From Galbula dea (lineage: Eukaryota; Chordata; Aves; Piciformes; Galbulidae): DNA of 64,000 nt. The DNA lies in contig VWZX01009108.1 in assembly GCA_013399015.1 (NCBI GenBank), positions 1,418,822 to 1,482,821 of the forward strand, given 5' to 3'. The number at the start of each line of letters is the position of its first letter. The stretch's first letter is position 1. The position numbers were made by a program, and so were the translations under genes. A model generated the notes under the pieces. The model saw only the letters and a program-made list of their open reading frames with translations. It was not told the origin of the DNA and searched no databases. Shown here piece after piece: positions 10,801-21,545 of the stretch.

Positions 10801-13800
10801 TACTTCAAGCGACTCATCCAGATCCCCAGGCTGCCAGAGGTATGGTGGGACTGCTGTCAGAGATGATGCTTTAGAGTTCTGGGTGCATGAGCATGTCCCC
10901 ATGAGGTGATTCGGGGTCTGGAGACACTCAACCTGCCAGCCCATCTCAGCAGCATGGGGATCACTGCCTCCCTCCTCTTGTCAACCTGCCTGTGGCAGTC
11001 TCCAAAACCCCAGGTGATGCCACCATGACTTTTTATCCCTGTAGAGCCCCCCAAACTTCTTGCGGGCATCTGCACTGGCTGAGCACGTGAAGCCGGTGGT
11101 TGTTATCCCTGAGGAAGCTCCTGAGGATGAGGAACCAGAGAACCTCATTGAGATCAGCACAGCTTCCACAGAACCACAGGTGGGGGCACAGGGATGGGGA
11201 CCCTGGGATGGGACCCACAGCCTGGCTCAGCTAAGCACCTTCTGTCTCCCTCAGATCACCTCAGATGTATTTGAGCAAACCTTTGGGCCACCCAATGGCG
11301 TTCGGGATGACAGGTATTGGGCTCTACAGTGGTGAGGTATGGGGGACGGTAGATGTGGGACCAACCTGCCTTTCTCCACAGGGATGCACAGATTGAGAGC
11401 CTGAAGAGGGAGGTGGACATGCTGCGTGCAGAGATGGAGAAGATTAAACTGGAGGTAAAGCCTGGCCTGGGAGCAGTCATTGCAGGAAAGCAGGAGGATG
11501 GGTGCTGTAGTGTGGAAACATTAAGGGGGTGCATCATTAGTGGGATCTTGGCACCCAGTGCCACGTTCTGGGGCCTCTCTCTGTGCCAGAACCTAACTCC
11601 TGATGCAGATGGGGTGGAGGCATGTCAGACCTGTCCCTTGCTGTCCCAACTAGCTGTTAGCAGCAGGGACAGAAGAGCTGCAGGAGCTGAGGTGAGAGCT
11701 TTCCTGCACATCTTGCAGCTCCTTTGCCCAAATCACAGCCAGGGACCTTGGATAGGGATGACGGGGAGGGGAGAGGGTGCAAGGGCAATGCTGAGTGCCC
11801 GTGGATGTCCTGCAGGCGCAGAGGTACATCACCCAGCTCAAGGCACAGGTCAACAGCCTGGAGGGTGAGGTCGAGGAGCAGCGCAAGCAGAAGCAGAAGG
11901 CGCTGGTGGACAACGAGCAACTGCGGGATGAGCTGGAGAGGCTGCAGAGAGTGAAGGAGGACAGCGACAGATCCCAGCGGCTCTGCGCCGAAGCAGAAAG
12001 TAGGTGTCCTACAGCACCCCTCAGCTGTGGGAGACCCACACCGTGGTTGCTGATGCCTCCTCACCCCATCCAGAGAAAGCCAACGCCACCGAGATCCGCT
12101 ACACGAAGCTGAAGGAGAAGCACAGTGAGCTCATCAACACCCACGCTGAGCTCCTGAGGAAGGTAATGCTGATGCCTGCACCAAGCAGGGGCTGGCCCTT
12201 GCCTTTGTTCCTCTGCCTCCACTGATGTGGCTCTTGTGTGCCCAACCCCACCCCATATTGGTCCCATCATCCCATCCTGCTGCCAGGAACCTCTGGGCAG
12301 TGGGTCCACCAATAGCCACCGTTTAAAATGCCATGAAAAAGGCATCTTCAAGTTATGCTCACAATCAGAATTTGGGCAGAACAAGTGCAGTGGTGGCCAG
12401 GGTCCTTCCTTGGAGTACCCAGGAACCCCCATGTCCCCCTGCAGAACGCTGACACTGCCAAGCAGCTGACGGTCACGCAGCAGAGCCAGGAGGAGGTGGC
12501 ACGGGTCAAGGAGCAGCTGGCCTTCCAGGTGGAGCAAGTCAAGCGGGAGGCTGAGATGAAGGTGAGCCGGCACAGCCTGAGATGCTGCCCTGCCGTGGGG
12601 CTTAAATTGCTTGGCACTGAGCCCTTCCCAGCACAGGAAACGCAAGGGCTGTTCACAGTTTGTGTGCAAGGGGTACGGGTGGTGGTTGGTGTTGGTCCCT
12701 GATCCAGGAAATGGTTGCCTTGGCTCCTCAGAAGGGTGGGTTTTAATGTGTGTTTCTCTCTTATCCAAATCTCCCATTTTTTCCCCCAAGAAAATGCCAC
12801 AGTACAAATTGGTGGCTGTGGGTACTTATGGTCTCCGGGTCCCAAGCTCAGGGCTGCTCCCAAAATTCCTGCCCTGGGAAAAGGACCCCTTACAGGACAC
12901 ACCCCCACAACCCTCCCAAGACCCTGAAAAGCCTTCCTGAGACATCCAGGCTCATTCCCACCATCCTGGCTATGTGCTGGTGCTGAGCAGGGCTGGGCTC
13001 ATAGCTGAGCCCTTGCTATGGGTCTGTGGTTGCAGCTGGAGGACCAAAGCGTGCAGCTGGAGCAGCTGCGGCAGGAGCTGGATGCCCATCGGGATGAGCT
13101 GGAGCAGGCGCAGCGCTCCCTCAGCCATGCTAAGCAGGTAGGAGGCTTGGGGGTGCAGGATGCCCCTGTGCCCCCATCACTAACCCCTGTCATGCAGGAC
13201 AACGTGCCTGCCACCACAGCCAAACCAGCGGCACAAGGAGCCACCCAGGGAGCTGTGATGGAGCTGAACATGGGTCCACCCCATCAGTGTCATGAGTTGG
13301 GGATGTCCTCAGCCTTCCTTACGTAACTGTTGGGCTGATGACCAGTGGGTGACAGGGGTCTCCTGGCCACACTGGCAGGCAGGTGTGGAGCTCAGTGCCC
13401 AGGTGGAGGCCCTGCACGCTGAGAAGGAGGCGCTGAGGCGGTCAGTGAGTGAGAAGGAGTGTGAGCTGCTTTCCACACGTGGACTTGTCGAGGATAAGGA
13501 ACTGCAGCTGAGCCAGGAGGTGGACAAGGCCACGAGGGAGATCTGCGAGCTGCAGGGCAGGCTTCTAGAGAAGGTACAGTGGAGACCCCACAGACCCGCT
13601 ACTTGCTGGGGTGAGATATTTTTGGGGGGCTTAGCTGAGCAGCTGGGGGGCTCAGCTCAGCCATCATCATTGTAGCCAGTGGGAGAGGGCTTGCACCAGC
13701 AATAATGGGATGCTTGGGTTTCATCCTGCAAAGGGGCTCTCAAGGGGTATGCTAATGCTGGGACCATGGTGACAGGGGTTGTGCAACTTGCCTGTTCCTC

Positions 13801-16800
13801 CCACCCTGCAGAGCAACCAGGAGCAGAGCCTGCAGCAGAAGCTGCTGGATGAGCAGTTCAGCATCCTGCAGGAGACGGTGAGGGAGGCCGAGGACATCCT
13901 CCGTGATGCAGTGGCCAAGCTGGATGACCCATTGCATGTCCGCTGCACCAGCTCTCCAGGTATGTCCTGCTCTATCACTGCTCAGCCTGCCGTCCCTCCT
14001 TCCTCCAAGATGGATAACACTGGATCTCAGCTTCCCCTAGGCATTTTTTCCTACTAAATGTCAGACTTTCCAGGAGTGAATTTTTTGCTCTCATCTCTGC
14101 ACTGTTTTGCTCATGTTTTAGTGCTGTTTGCCAGCTAGGGCCAGGAGGACCTGATCTGTCTTGGCTTCTGCCCAGTGGTGCCTCACGGAGTCAGGTGCTC
14201 ACACAGACCCTAGGCAGCCTAGTCAACAAAGCTAAACTCGTTGCAGATTACCTGCTCAGCCGGGCACAGGCAGCACTGGAGTCTACAGACACCCTAGAGA
14301 ATGGGCATGTGCAGTACGTGGCCTCCATGGCAGGTACCTGGGGCTGGGGACTAGTGGCATTGCTTGCACCTTGCTTTTATGTTTACACATCTAGCAGCTC
14401 CCAGCTGCTTTGGGGCCATGGGCAAGCGTGCAATGCCCTGGTGATGGAGGGACACAGTGGGTGGGCTTGGTGGGTTCCCATGGGCTTGTTCAAGCAGCAA
14501 CCTGCAAGCTGGAGGGGTCGACACTGACCTCTCGGAGATCTTCTACTGATTCTTGGGTGCCTTCAAGGGTGGGTTGCAGCCCCCAAGACATGGGAAGTGG
14601 TGCCCCAGGCTGGCAGTGCTTGACCACATCCTCTCACCAGCAGATGCTGCAGGGTTAGTGGGGGCTCTGGCTCTCTTTGCTCACCTCACAGCCGACACCA
14701 TCGTGAATGGCAGCGCCACGTCCCACCTGGCTCCCACTGACCATGCTGACCGTGAGTGCCCTGTGTGGATGCAGAGGGTATTGGGGGTGGTTTATGTTTT
14801 TTCTAGCTTGTTTGGGGTTTTTTTTGGGGGATGGGGCTGCCAAAAGCCCCTCTACCAGGGGTCTGGATATGGGGCAGATCTTCCCAAGGGGCAGCATGGG
14901 GCTACTGTTGTTCCCCTTCCCAGTTTTCCCTCCCCTGGGCCAGGAATATTGCTTTGCTCCTGGACACCAATTTAGGCTCTTTTGCCAGAAATTTGCTGGA
15001 TGCCACTGATGCTCAGCACCTTCTCTGTGGCCTGAGGAGAGGAGGAAGAGGAGGGGGGCTGCGCTGGGGTGGAGGAACCCTTTACCCATTGAGGGGCCTG
15101 GCACTGGCCCATCCTCTCTCCAGGGTTGACAGAGACATGCCGGGACTGTGGGCAGCAGAGCCTGGACTACTTAGGCAAGCTGAAGGACAAGCAGACGTTG
15201 GGGTGTGCTGAGCTCGGGGACGTGCGGCGGGCACTGCGGGGGGTCCTGCAGCTGGCCCAGGTAGGAGATGGAGCCCAGCACACTTACCTTCTGCCCAGGG
15301 CTGGCAGGGTTATTTACTGGCATTGGAATTTCCTGAAGGAAAAAGCAAAGCAGGTGGTTAATGCAGAAGGATGTATCACAGAATGACAGAATGTTAGGGG
15401 TTGGAAGGGATCTCTGGAGATCATCTAGTCCAACCCCTCTGTTAGAGCAGGTTCACCTACAGCAGGTTGCACAGGATCACCCCCAGGTAGGTTTGGAATG
15501 TCTCCAGAGATGGAGACTCCACCTCCTTTTTGAGGAGCCTGGTTCAGTGTTCTACCACCCTCAGAGCTCCCCCTTATATTTACATGGAACTTCCTATGTT
15601 CCGCTTTGTGCCTGTTACCTCTCGTCCTGTCACTGGGCACCACTGAAAAAAGACTGACCCCATCCTCCTGACACCCACCCATTAAGTATTGATAAGCATT
15701 GATAAGAGGTGGGATGCTTGCTCACAGCTTTCTGGCTCCACCTCAATGGACAGCTTTTTGGTTTTTAAAAAGCAAAAGTCAAATCATGACTTTCCTCATT
15801 GTCCAGAGCTGAAGTTGGAGGTGCTGGGTTGGAGGCAGCACTTTGGGGTGGCTTGTCCCCCATACCCACAGGTTCTGGTGCCTTCTTTGAGCTCTCTCAG
15901 CTTCTGAGTGCTGAGACCCTTCCTGAAGGTACATGGATACACTGAACCTCAGATCAGCTGAAGGTCTTTCAGCTCAGTAACCTCTGCTGAATAAAACTTC
16001 CCAGCTTTCAGGTATTTCTTGTTGTGAAGCGTCAGTTAGCCTTTTCCATTACCCCACTGTTCATTCAAAGGCTGTCAGCTCTCCAGAGCCCTCTGGAGCC
16101 CTCCCCTCCTGAAACTGTTCCTGTGATTGAGATTTTGTCACCTTGATTTGGAGCATTTCTTGCCTCTGAGGTCCCTTGCTGTGTTTGCTGCAATTTGGTG
16201 GCACATGTGCCTTCACTCTTCCAGCGTGCAGAACGCTGCTCCTGCAGATCTATTTATTTAGGGAGAGGGAAAAAAGGGGTCAATGCCTTGGGTTGATGTT
16301 ACTCTTCCTTACAAATACTGTCTTCTCTGTCTCTGCCTAAAACCTCCTGGTGCTGCTGCCTCCTCTGGCAGGAGCTGAGGCCCAAGAGCTTAGACATCAA
16401 GCAAGAAGAGCTTGGGGACATGGTTGAGAAGGAGATGGCCTCCACCTCGGAGGCGATTGAAGATGCTGTCAGGCGGATAGAGGTGAGATGAAGCTACAGA
16501 ACAGACCATTTTAGTGCCTTGAGGCAGCAAACTGTCCATCTCTCCTCCACCCTGCTTGCCCTTGCAGCAGCTTGGTGTCCAGCCTTTCATCTTGTGTTTG
16601 CCAACAGGAGATGATGAGCCAGGCCAGAAACGAGAGCTCTGGTGTTAAGCTTGAAGTGAACGAGCGGTGAGTTTTGAGGAGCCACACGGGACAGCCATGG
16701 GCAGGTGTCTGTCATAGCCCACACCCTGCTGGGCTGTGCTCTTCTCCAAAGCACGTGTCCTGGAAGGAGGATGCTGAACACTTTTCTCTTCTTTCCCTAC

Positions 16801-19800
16801 AGGATTCTGAACTCCTGCACAGACCTTATGAAGGTCAGTACTGCAGAAACCTAGCTAGGGTGTCAGAGACTGCATAGAACTGTAACATCCACTATCGACA
16901 GCATCAGTCCTTCTCTGTAGGATCCCCACCAAACACCAAAACCTCTTTTAATTCATTCCAGGCTATTAGACTTCTTGTATTGACATCTACAAACCTACAG
17001 AAGGAGATAGTAGAAAGTGGCCGGGTGAGTCCTCCTTTGCACTTTCTCTTGTTAGTGCTACTCTGGCATTCCTGCTGTCTGGAGATGAGCTGCTCAGCTC
17101 CGTGCTCTCCACATGCACCACTGTCACCTTTGCAAAGCCTTGTCCAGCTGGAGACAATGATGACTCAAAGTTGCATGTTCTAAACCCAGCCCAAACTTGT
17201 GTGTTTCAAAGCCAGCCCAAAGTCACAGGCTTGGGACTCAGAAGCTAGTTTTGTTGATATGTATTTAAGTGGGTGCAGAAATGCTGCCAGTCTCTTGATT
17301 TGCGTGGCTTGATAGAGGAATTTATGTATTGTTATATTTTATATGGATTTATGGATTGATATATTGTTATGTGTTAGAAAGAAGTTAATGCAGACCATAA
17401 TATTGTCATAACAACAGGGGGCAGCAACAACTCAGGAGTTTTATGCCAAGAACTCACGCTGGACGGAAGGGCTGATCTCTGCCTCCAAGGCGGTGGGCTG
17501 GGGAGCCACACAACTGGTGTAGGTACCCTGGGACCTCTCCCATGGCCAATGCAGGAGGCTCCTCTCTGGGCTCCATGTGCAATCACTCAATAACCCAAAC
17601 TGTCCTCCTGCTGACTCTGCATGGAGCATGATCACTAAATTCCTTAGAGAACATTGTAGCCCAGACCACATAGTCACAAAGATAGGGACTACCAGTTCCT
17701 CCCTGTTTGCAAATGGGGAAAGTTGCCACATTCAAATACTCCATATCCTGGTTCCTGCTCTGATCATGGATGGGGTGGTTGGGATTAGGATAGATTATCC
17801 CCATGCTAGTGCAGGAAATGTGAGGGGGTTTTTTGGACAAAGCTTAAAAAATCTCATCCACCTCATTACAGAAACAGAATCCTGCCTCCACTAGTATCTT
17901 AGACCCATTCAAAACTTCTGGCTAGGGGCTTTGAGTAACTGTTTTGTAAATACGCTTTGGATATTTACAAGCAAAGCTGCTGGTTCAAGGTCCAATGCTG
18001 ATTTCTAAGGGTAGAGCAGGAAATCAATAATCTGCTTGTGCTTTGCAGTGTATGGCCATCTAACAACATCTAACACATCTCTAACAACATCTCCCTTCTG
18101 ATCCATAACACAGGGAGTCAGCAGACAGAGTTGTCCTGCATACAGGCAAATATGAAGAACTCATCGTCTGCTCCCACGAAATCGCTGCCAGCACAGCCCA
18201 GCTAGTGGCTGCCTCCAAGGTTGGTATCCCAGTAAGATCAACTGCATGTGGCTCATCAAGTTTGAAGTCATTTTGTTCCCACAGTGCTGTCCCATAGGTG
18301 CTTTTGGGTGGTGGTGTGTGGCCATCCTGTGCCCCAGTCCTGCATCCTCCTCCAGGAGCAGGAAGGAAGGGAAGCTCTTGCTCTTTTAAGTCAGTCTGTG
18401 ATTTTCATCCATGTATCTACACCTGCTTTAATATTCCCACACTTAGCAGGGCTTGTCTTGGAAATGAAGCTGTGTAAAACCTCCCATCTTCCTCTTGTCC
18501 AGCTGATTATGTAAAGAAAATGTTAATGACTAATGAGAAACCCTAGATAAGCAGCTGCAGGAGCCAGCATTGAGGATGATGGATTTGGTCCTCGCTACCT
18601 TTCCTGTTGGTGTGGGCGAAAGCAGTGGGCAGAGGTTTCAATGAGCAAAGAGGGACAGAGGTTGGGAGGAGGAGGAGAAGGAGGATCCATTCTGCTTTTT
18701 TACAGCAGATGGTTTTAAAATTTAGAGCATCATTAAAAAAAATAGTAGCTCTGCACCAATGCTGCTTATCCATGTGTGCTTGGCTCAGGTGAGAGCAGAG
18801 CTGGTTTGGGGGACCTGGGGCTGAAAGGGCCTTGCAGGGGTCACCTTCTGTGACTGTGATGGGATCATCAAGAAGAAACACATGTGCCTGTGTCCATCCA
18901 TCTTTTCCACCCCTGGGTTTTCACACCCAAGGACTGTTCTGACATGCTGTGCTTGGTGTCTCTGCTCTAACACAGAACGGGGCTGGCTGGGGGCTCCCCT
19001 GACCTGGTGAGCACCCGTGCAGGGTGAGGGCCTACAGCCATCCCTGTGCTCTTTGCAGGTGAAAGCTGAGAAGAGCAGCAGGAACCTGATCCGGCTCCAG
19101 GAGTGCTCACGCAATGTCAATGAGATGGCAGCCAACGTGGTGGCTTCCACCAAGTCAGGGCAAGAGCAGATCGAGGAGAAAGGTGAGCTTTTATATGCAA
19201 GGAAAGGGTGGGAGGGGAAACTCCAACCCCAATCCCTTTCTGGCCTGGCTTCACTTTGGCACATGAGGGTCCTCTGCAAGGGGTGTGCTCACTGAGGACC
19301 CCCAATGTCTATCCACAGACACCATGGACTTCTCAGGCATGTCCCTCATCAAACTGAAGAAAGAAGAGATGGAAACACAGGTACAGCCAAGAGGGTGGAT
19401 TGGGTACTGCCAGCCTGAGAGGTCCTAATCCTGACACCTGTGAGAGAGATTCTTCTGTCCCAAAGCATGGGGCTGACAGGAGAACCACACCCTTGGGGTG
19501 TGCACGGACAAACGTGGCTGTATTTGGGTGCAGGTGAAGGTGCTGGAGCTGGAGAAGCGTCTGGAGGGCGAGCGGGTGCGCCTGGGTGAGCTGAGGAAGC
19601 AGCACTATGCCCTGGCTGGGAGCTATGACACGGCAGAGGATGGGGAGACGAAGCCATCGCCGGCCCCCAGACGAGGCATCCTCAAGAAGCCTCCCTTGGC
19701 CCAGAAGCCTGGTCGGGGGGAGGTAGGGCCCTCAGGGGATACAGGGACAGGGTGGGGTGTGGGCACAGCAAGGTGAGTGACTGATGTTCTGCTTTCTTCC

Positions 19801-19863
19801 CTCATCTCGTTTCAGCCCGAGCGAGATGCTGGCGCGTCCTCACCTCATGGAGTGAACTTCTAG
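1884..19863 (+). CDS. HIP1R: Huntingtin-interacting protein 1-related (HIP1R)
   Basis: HIP1R is an endocytic adaptor that joins phosphoinositide membranes, clathrin light chain and F-actin at coated pits. I read 32 coding exons giving 1,059 residues (human about 1,068): 1884-1976, 6579-6642, 7040-7182, 8016-8072, 8311-8391, 8513-8589, 8868-8929, 9999-10139, 10603-10660, 10764-10839, 11045-11179, 11255-11313, 11382-11454, 11816-11999, 12074-12162, 12445-12561, 13036-13137, 13379-13573, 13812-13959, 14247-14333, 14644-14751, 15124-15260, 16372-16482, 16608-16666, 16803-16833, 16962-17024, 17418-17518, 18114-18219, 19059-19182, 19319-19380, 19534-19722, 19816-19863. Phases agree throughout and no stop interrupts the frame. 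The protein opens MNSIKSVPARVLSRR, as in mammals. The ATG has G at -3. Order of parts: ANTH domain, central coiled coil, THATCH/I-LWEQ actin-binding module, basic proline-containing tail. The paralogue HIP1 is less likely because the match to HIP1R is close throughout and VPS37B lies next door. Confidence 0.97.
1977..6578 (+). other. HIP1R: HIP1R intron 1, non-canonical GC-AG
   Basis: Exon 1 ends ...GACAAGAACCAG and the intron begins GCAAGG. Exon 2 begins after TCTCACAG with GCC ATC AGC ATC AGC (AISIS), the conserved continuation. Phase 0 on both sides leaves no GT donor that fits, so this is a GC-AG intron. Apart from the C, the donor CAG|GCAAGG matches consensus well, as is usual for this class. 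The 4.6-kb intron also holds 20-bp GGTACCGG-containing repeats (2012-2070), a short GT tract near 2462-2490 and a purine-rich run at 5881-5917. I see no other gene in it. Confidence 0.85.
2012..2070 (+). repeat. Three tandem ~20-bp units in intron 1
   Basis: Units at 2012-2031, 2032-2051 and 2052-2070 share TACCGGNTCCGGTTTC and then CGG; the third is degenerate. They sit in the CpG island just inside intron 1. This is a short minisatellite, with no function evident. Confidence 0.75.
6579..10839 (+). CDS. HIP1R: HIP1R exons 2-10: ANTH domain block
   Basis: With exon 1 these exons encode residues 1-284. Residues from about 20 to 150 form the AP180 N-terminal homology (ANTH) domain, a helical solenoid that binds phosphoinositides and places the protein at the plasma membrane. 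The conserved stretches KEKHARR (about 47-53), GTHHEKGAFTFW (about 56-67), LHKVLRDGHPN and LVNIYTRLLLTKISFH can be read across the junctions. Exons 8-10 continue into the conserved helical extension (LIQVIQDCSHLYHYTVK, SDMLYFKRLIQIPRLPE). Introns here are mostly under 1.1 kb. Confidence 0.95.
6643..7039 (+). other. HIP1R: HIP1R intron 2, U12-type signals
   Basis: The donor is GTATCCTTT, a full match to the GT subtype of the U12 (minor spliceosome) 5' splice site, and it follows exon end ...CGCC, a poor context for a U2 donor. Near the 3' end CCTTGAC (7023-7029) resembles the U12 branch site, with the branch A at 7028, 11 nt before the acceptor. The acceptor GAG AAG|GG is the only one that preserves the conserved RRIILG reading. 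The nearer CAG at 7032-7034 is skipped, as expected when it is too close to a U12 branch point. Confidence 0.8.
7324..7885 (-). mobile_element. CR1 fragment with ORF2 C-terminal remnant
   Basis: A CR1 element in antisense orientation inside HIP1R intron 3 (7183-8015). The left end has the reverse-complemented 3' tail (CATAGAATCATTATGATTGG). The body is the terminal part of the CR1 second reading frame. An uninterrupted minus-strand frame of about 156 codons (7405-7875) holds the recognisable CR1 C-terminal stretch (YKKDIEVLECVQRRAMKLVKG and the LREL...LEKRRLRGDL region). It is 5'-truncated, lacks the reverse transcriptase core and endonuclease, and is not an active element. Confidence 0.92.
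11045..13959 (+). CDS. HIP1R: HIP1R exons 11-19: acidic linker and coiled coil
   Basis: Exons 11-12 (residues about 285-348) encode the conserved linker VVVIPEEAPEDEEPENLIEIS, an acidic stretch with a clathrin-box-like LIEIS, then FEQTFGPPNG. From exon 13 to exon 19 (about 349-651) the sequence is heptad-rich and charged (for example EEQRKQKQKALVDNEQL in exon 14). This is the coiled coil used for dimerisation and clathrin light chain binding. Exon 16 (NADTAKQLTVTQQSQEEVAR) matches my memory of human HIP1R residue for residue. Exons 17-18 diverge more but keep heptads. Exon 18 starts at 13379, chosen because the alternative AG at 13383 breaks the frame. Confidence 0.93.
14247..19863 (+). CDS. 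HIP1R: HIP1R exons 20-32: THATCH/I-LWEQ module and tail
   Basis: Exons 20-22 (about residues 652-762) continue a helical region with the conserved GSATSHLAPTDHADR. Exons 23-29 (about 763-960) encode the talin-type THATCH (I/LWEQ) core that binds F-actin: KLEVNERILNSCTDLMK, NSRWTEGLISASKAVGWGA, CSHEIAASTAQLVAASKVKA and ANVVASTKSGQEQIE are all present. Exons 30-31 give the amphipathic latch helix (SLIKLKKEEMETQVKVLELE), and the tail has KKPPLAQKP. The last exon adds only PERDAGASSPHGVNF before TAG at 19861, shorter and different from the tail I recall in mammals. Confidence 0.94.
15376..15655 (-). mobile_element. CR1 3'-end fragment in HIP1R intron 22
   Basis: Starts with CACAGAATGACAGAATG, then GGGGTTGGAAGGGATCTCTGG and ATCATCTAGTCCAACCCC, the reverse complement of the CR1 3' end. 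It continues through the 3' UTR-type sequence (GATGGAGACTCCACC, GAGGAGCCTGGTTCAG). It is antisense to HIP1R, heavily 5'-truncated and non-coding. The host intron is 15261-16371. Confidence 0.9.
18059..18092 (+). repeat. Triplicated CTAAC branch-site-like repeat
   Basis: CTAAC occurs at 18060-18064, 18070-18074 and 18081-18085 in a short degenerate TAACAACATC tandem repeat, 29-54 nt before the exon 28 acceptor (ends 18113). Each copy fits a metazoan branch site in a plausible position. Confidence 0.6.
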
Positions 19864-20770
19864 CAGGGGCTGGTTAGGTTTTTCAGCAGCTCACGTTGCC
19901 TTGGTGCTGCTGTGCCTTCGTGTGCAGGGCTGGCCTCACTGCCAGCCTGGAAAACTGGATGTTTTTTTAAAAAACTACATATTTTATTTGGGGGTTTTTT
20001 TGTGTTTCTTTTCTTCACTTAATTCTTCCCAATAGAGGAGGGGGCTCCAGCCAGCTCCCCAGCAGTGCAAGATGCCCCTCTCTTCCTCCTCCTCCTTTTC
20101 CTTCTCATCACAGCCTGCCAACCACCTCTCCTGGTTTAATTTAATTTTGGGTTCATCTGGATTGAATGTTTTGGGGTTTTTTTTTAAAAAAACAAAACAA
20201 ACCAAAACTTTATCAGCACTAGAAGTTTTCAGTAAATGTAGCTCTCCACTGTACTGCTCAGAGCCTTTCCAAGAACTGTGAACTCTTTTTAAAGTAGGAA
20301 ACTGTTGGGCTTTTCTTGCAACCATTTTTTAAATTCCCTTTTTTGTAGCCTGAGGCCTCAGTTGACTGTGTCTGGGCTTGGGATCAAGACATTTGTGTTG
20401 ACCAGCACGAGGAGCAAGTGAGGAGCAAGGGACAAAGTAGTTACTGGCACACACTGGCAATAAGGATACAACTATATTCTTTTTTTGGGGGTTGTTTTTT
20501 TTTTTCCTTTTCTATTTTTTATGACTACAGCAATGTCAAGGGATCAGTTGCATTATGTTTTATATTTAAGCGACGTAGCAGAATTAAATATACCCTTGGC
20601 CTCTAGGAGCCAGAGGGGAGGGAGGTCTGCAGCAATAAGGAATTACTGATGTAGGGAGACAGGAGAGGAGACCAATCCTGGCAGCTGTGTCTTCCCTTGG
20701 AGCTACTGCCATGATGTAGATGATTAAAGAAGCAATATTTAAAATAAACCTTGTGGTGCTTGATCAACTT
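19864..20770 (+). other. HIP1R: HIP1R 3' untranslated region
   Basis: From the TAG at 19861-19863 to just past the AATAAA at 20743. It contains several T- and A-rich runs and an inverted repeat with arms GTTTTGG (20169-20175) and CCAAAAC (20202-20208) around a T-run/A-run. No coding potential or interspersed repeat is seen. The end is inferred from the poly(A) signal. Confidence 0.75.
20743..20748 (+). terminator. HIP1R: HIP1R polyadenylation signal AATAAA
   Basis: The first canonical AATAAA after the HIP1R stop, about 880 nt downstream. It is followed within 20 nt by the GT-rich TTGTGGTGCTTG, a typical downstream element. A second AATAAA at 20865-20870 could give a slightly longer transcript. 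Confidence 0.75.
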
Positions 20771-20974
20771 GGTGCTGGGGAGGGGGCCACAGGGCTGGGG
20801 GTCAAGGCATGGGGCTCTGCTGGGTGCAGCAAGCTTGGCCCCAATGGCAGGGAAAGGGCCTGGTAATAAAAGGCCTCAAAGATAATTAGCTAAAAGCACC
20901 TAATTATGCTGGTAGTGGGTGGGTGGAGGGGATGTGGTCTTGTGCCACTGAGGGGGGAGAGTGTGTGGTGGTGT

Positions 20975-21112
20975 TATACCTATCTCTATAAAAATATATA
21001 GATATAACTACATAGACAGATGTGTGTGTGTGTGTGTGTATATATGTTTATATCCCTATGTATAGGCACACATCTAGAGATCTGTAGCGATCTAGATCTA
21101 TACATATCTAGG

Positions 21113-21148
<36 letters not shown>

Positions 21149-21545
21149 GAGAGATATCTAGATCTATAGATGGGGGGAGTGTGTACATACACACACACAT
21201 ATATATCTCTCACTCTATAGTTACCTAGCTATATAGATAATAGCTGTGTCTCAAACATCATATGGTGTATTGTGCTTTTCCTGCCATGTGCATACATATG
21301 TATTTGGATAGCCTCACCTAGCTGGCTCTTTACATGTGTATTTATAGCTATATATATGTATCACTCTAGCTATAAAGATACATAGCTATATAGTCATGTC
21401 TAGATGGAGCTAGGCATGTATGCATACATGTAGATGAAGATATGTTTGCTGGGAGTCATGCATTTATGTGTGTATCTATGCATGTGCCTCTGCCTTTAGA
21501 TATAGCTATGTATAGATATATTTATGTTACATAAAAAAAAAAAAA
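20975..21545. repeat. Compound TG/TC/TA microsatellite
   Basis: About 570 bp dominated by short tandem repeats: (TG)n at 21021-21039, (TC)n at 21112-21138 running directly into (TA)n to 21149, CA runs near 21189-21201, and many ATCTAGATCTATA-like self-complementary words. It ends in an A-run near 21532-21545. It lies between the convergent 3' ends of HIP1R and VPS37B, and its hairpin potential is high. Confidence 0.9.

Noticed and set aside
10156..10866. 236-codon plus-strand open frame
   Set aside because: It is intron sequence read through HIP1R exons 9-10. Only the parts 10603-10660 and 10764-10839 are coding, and in different frames from parts of it.
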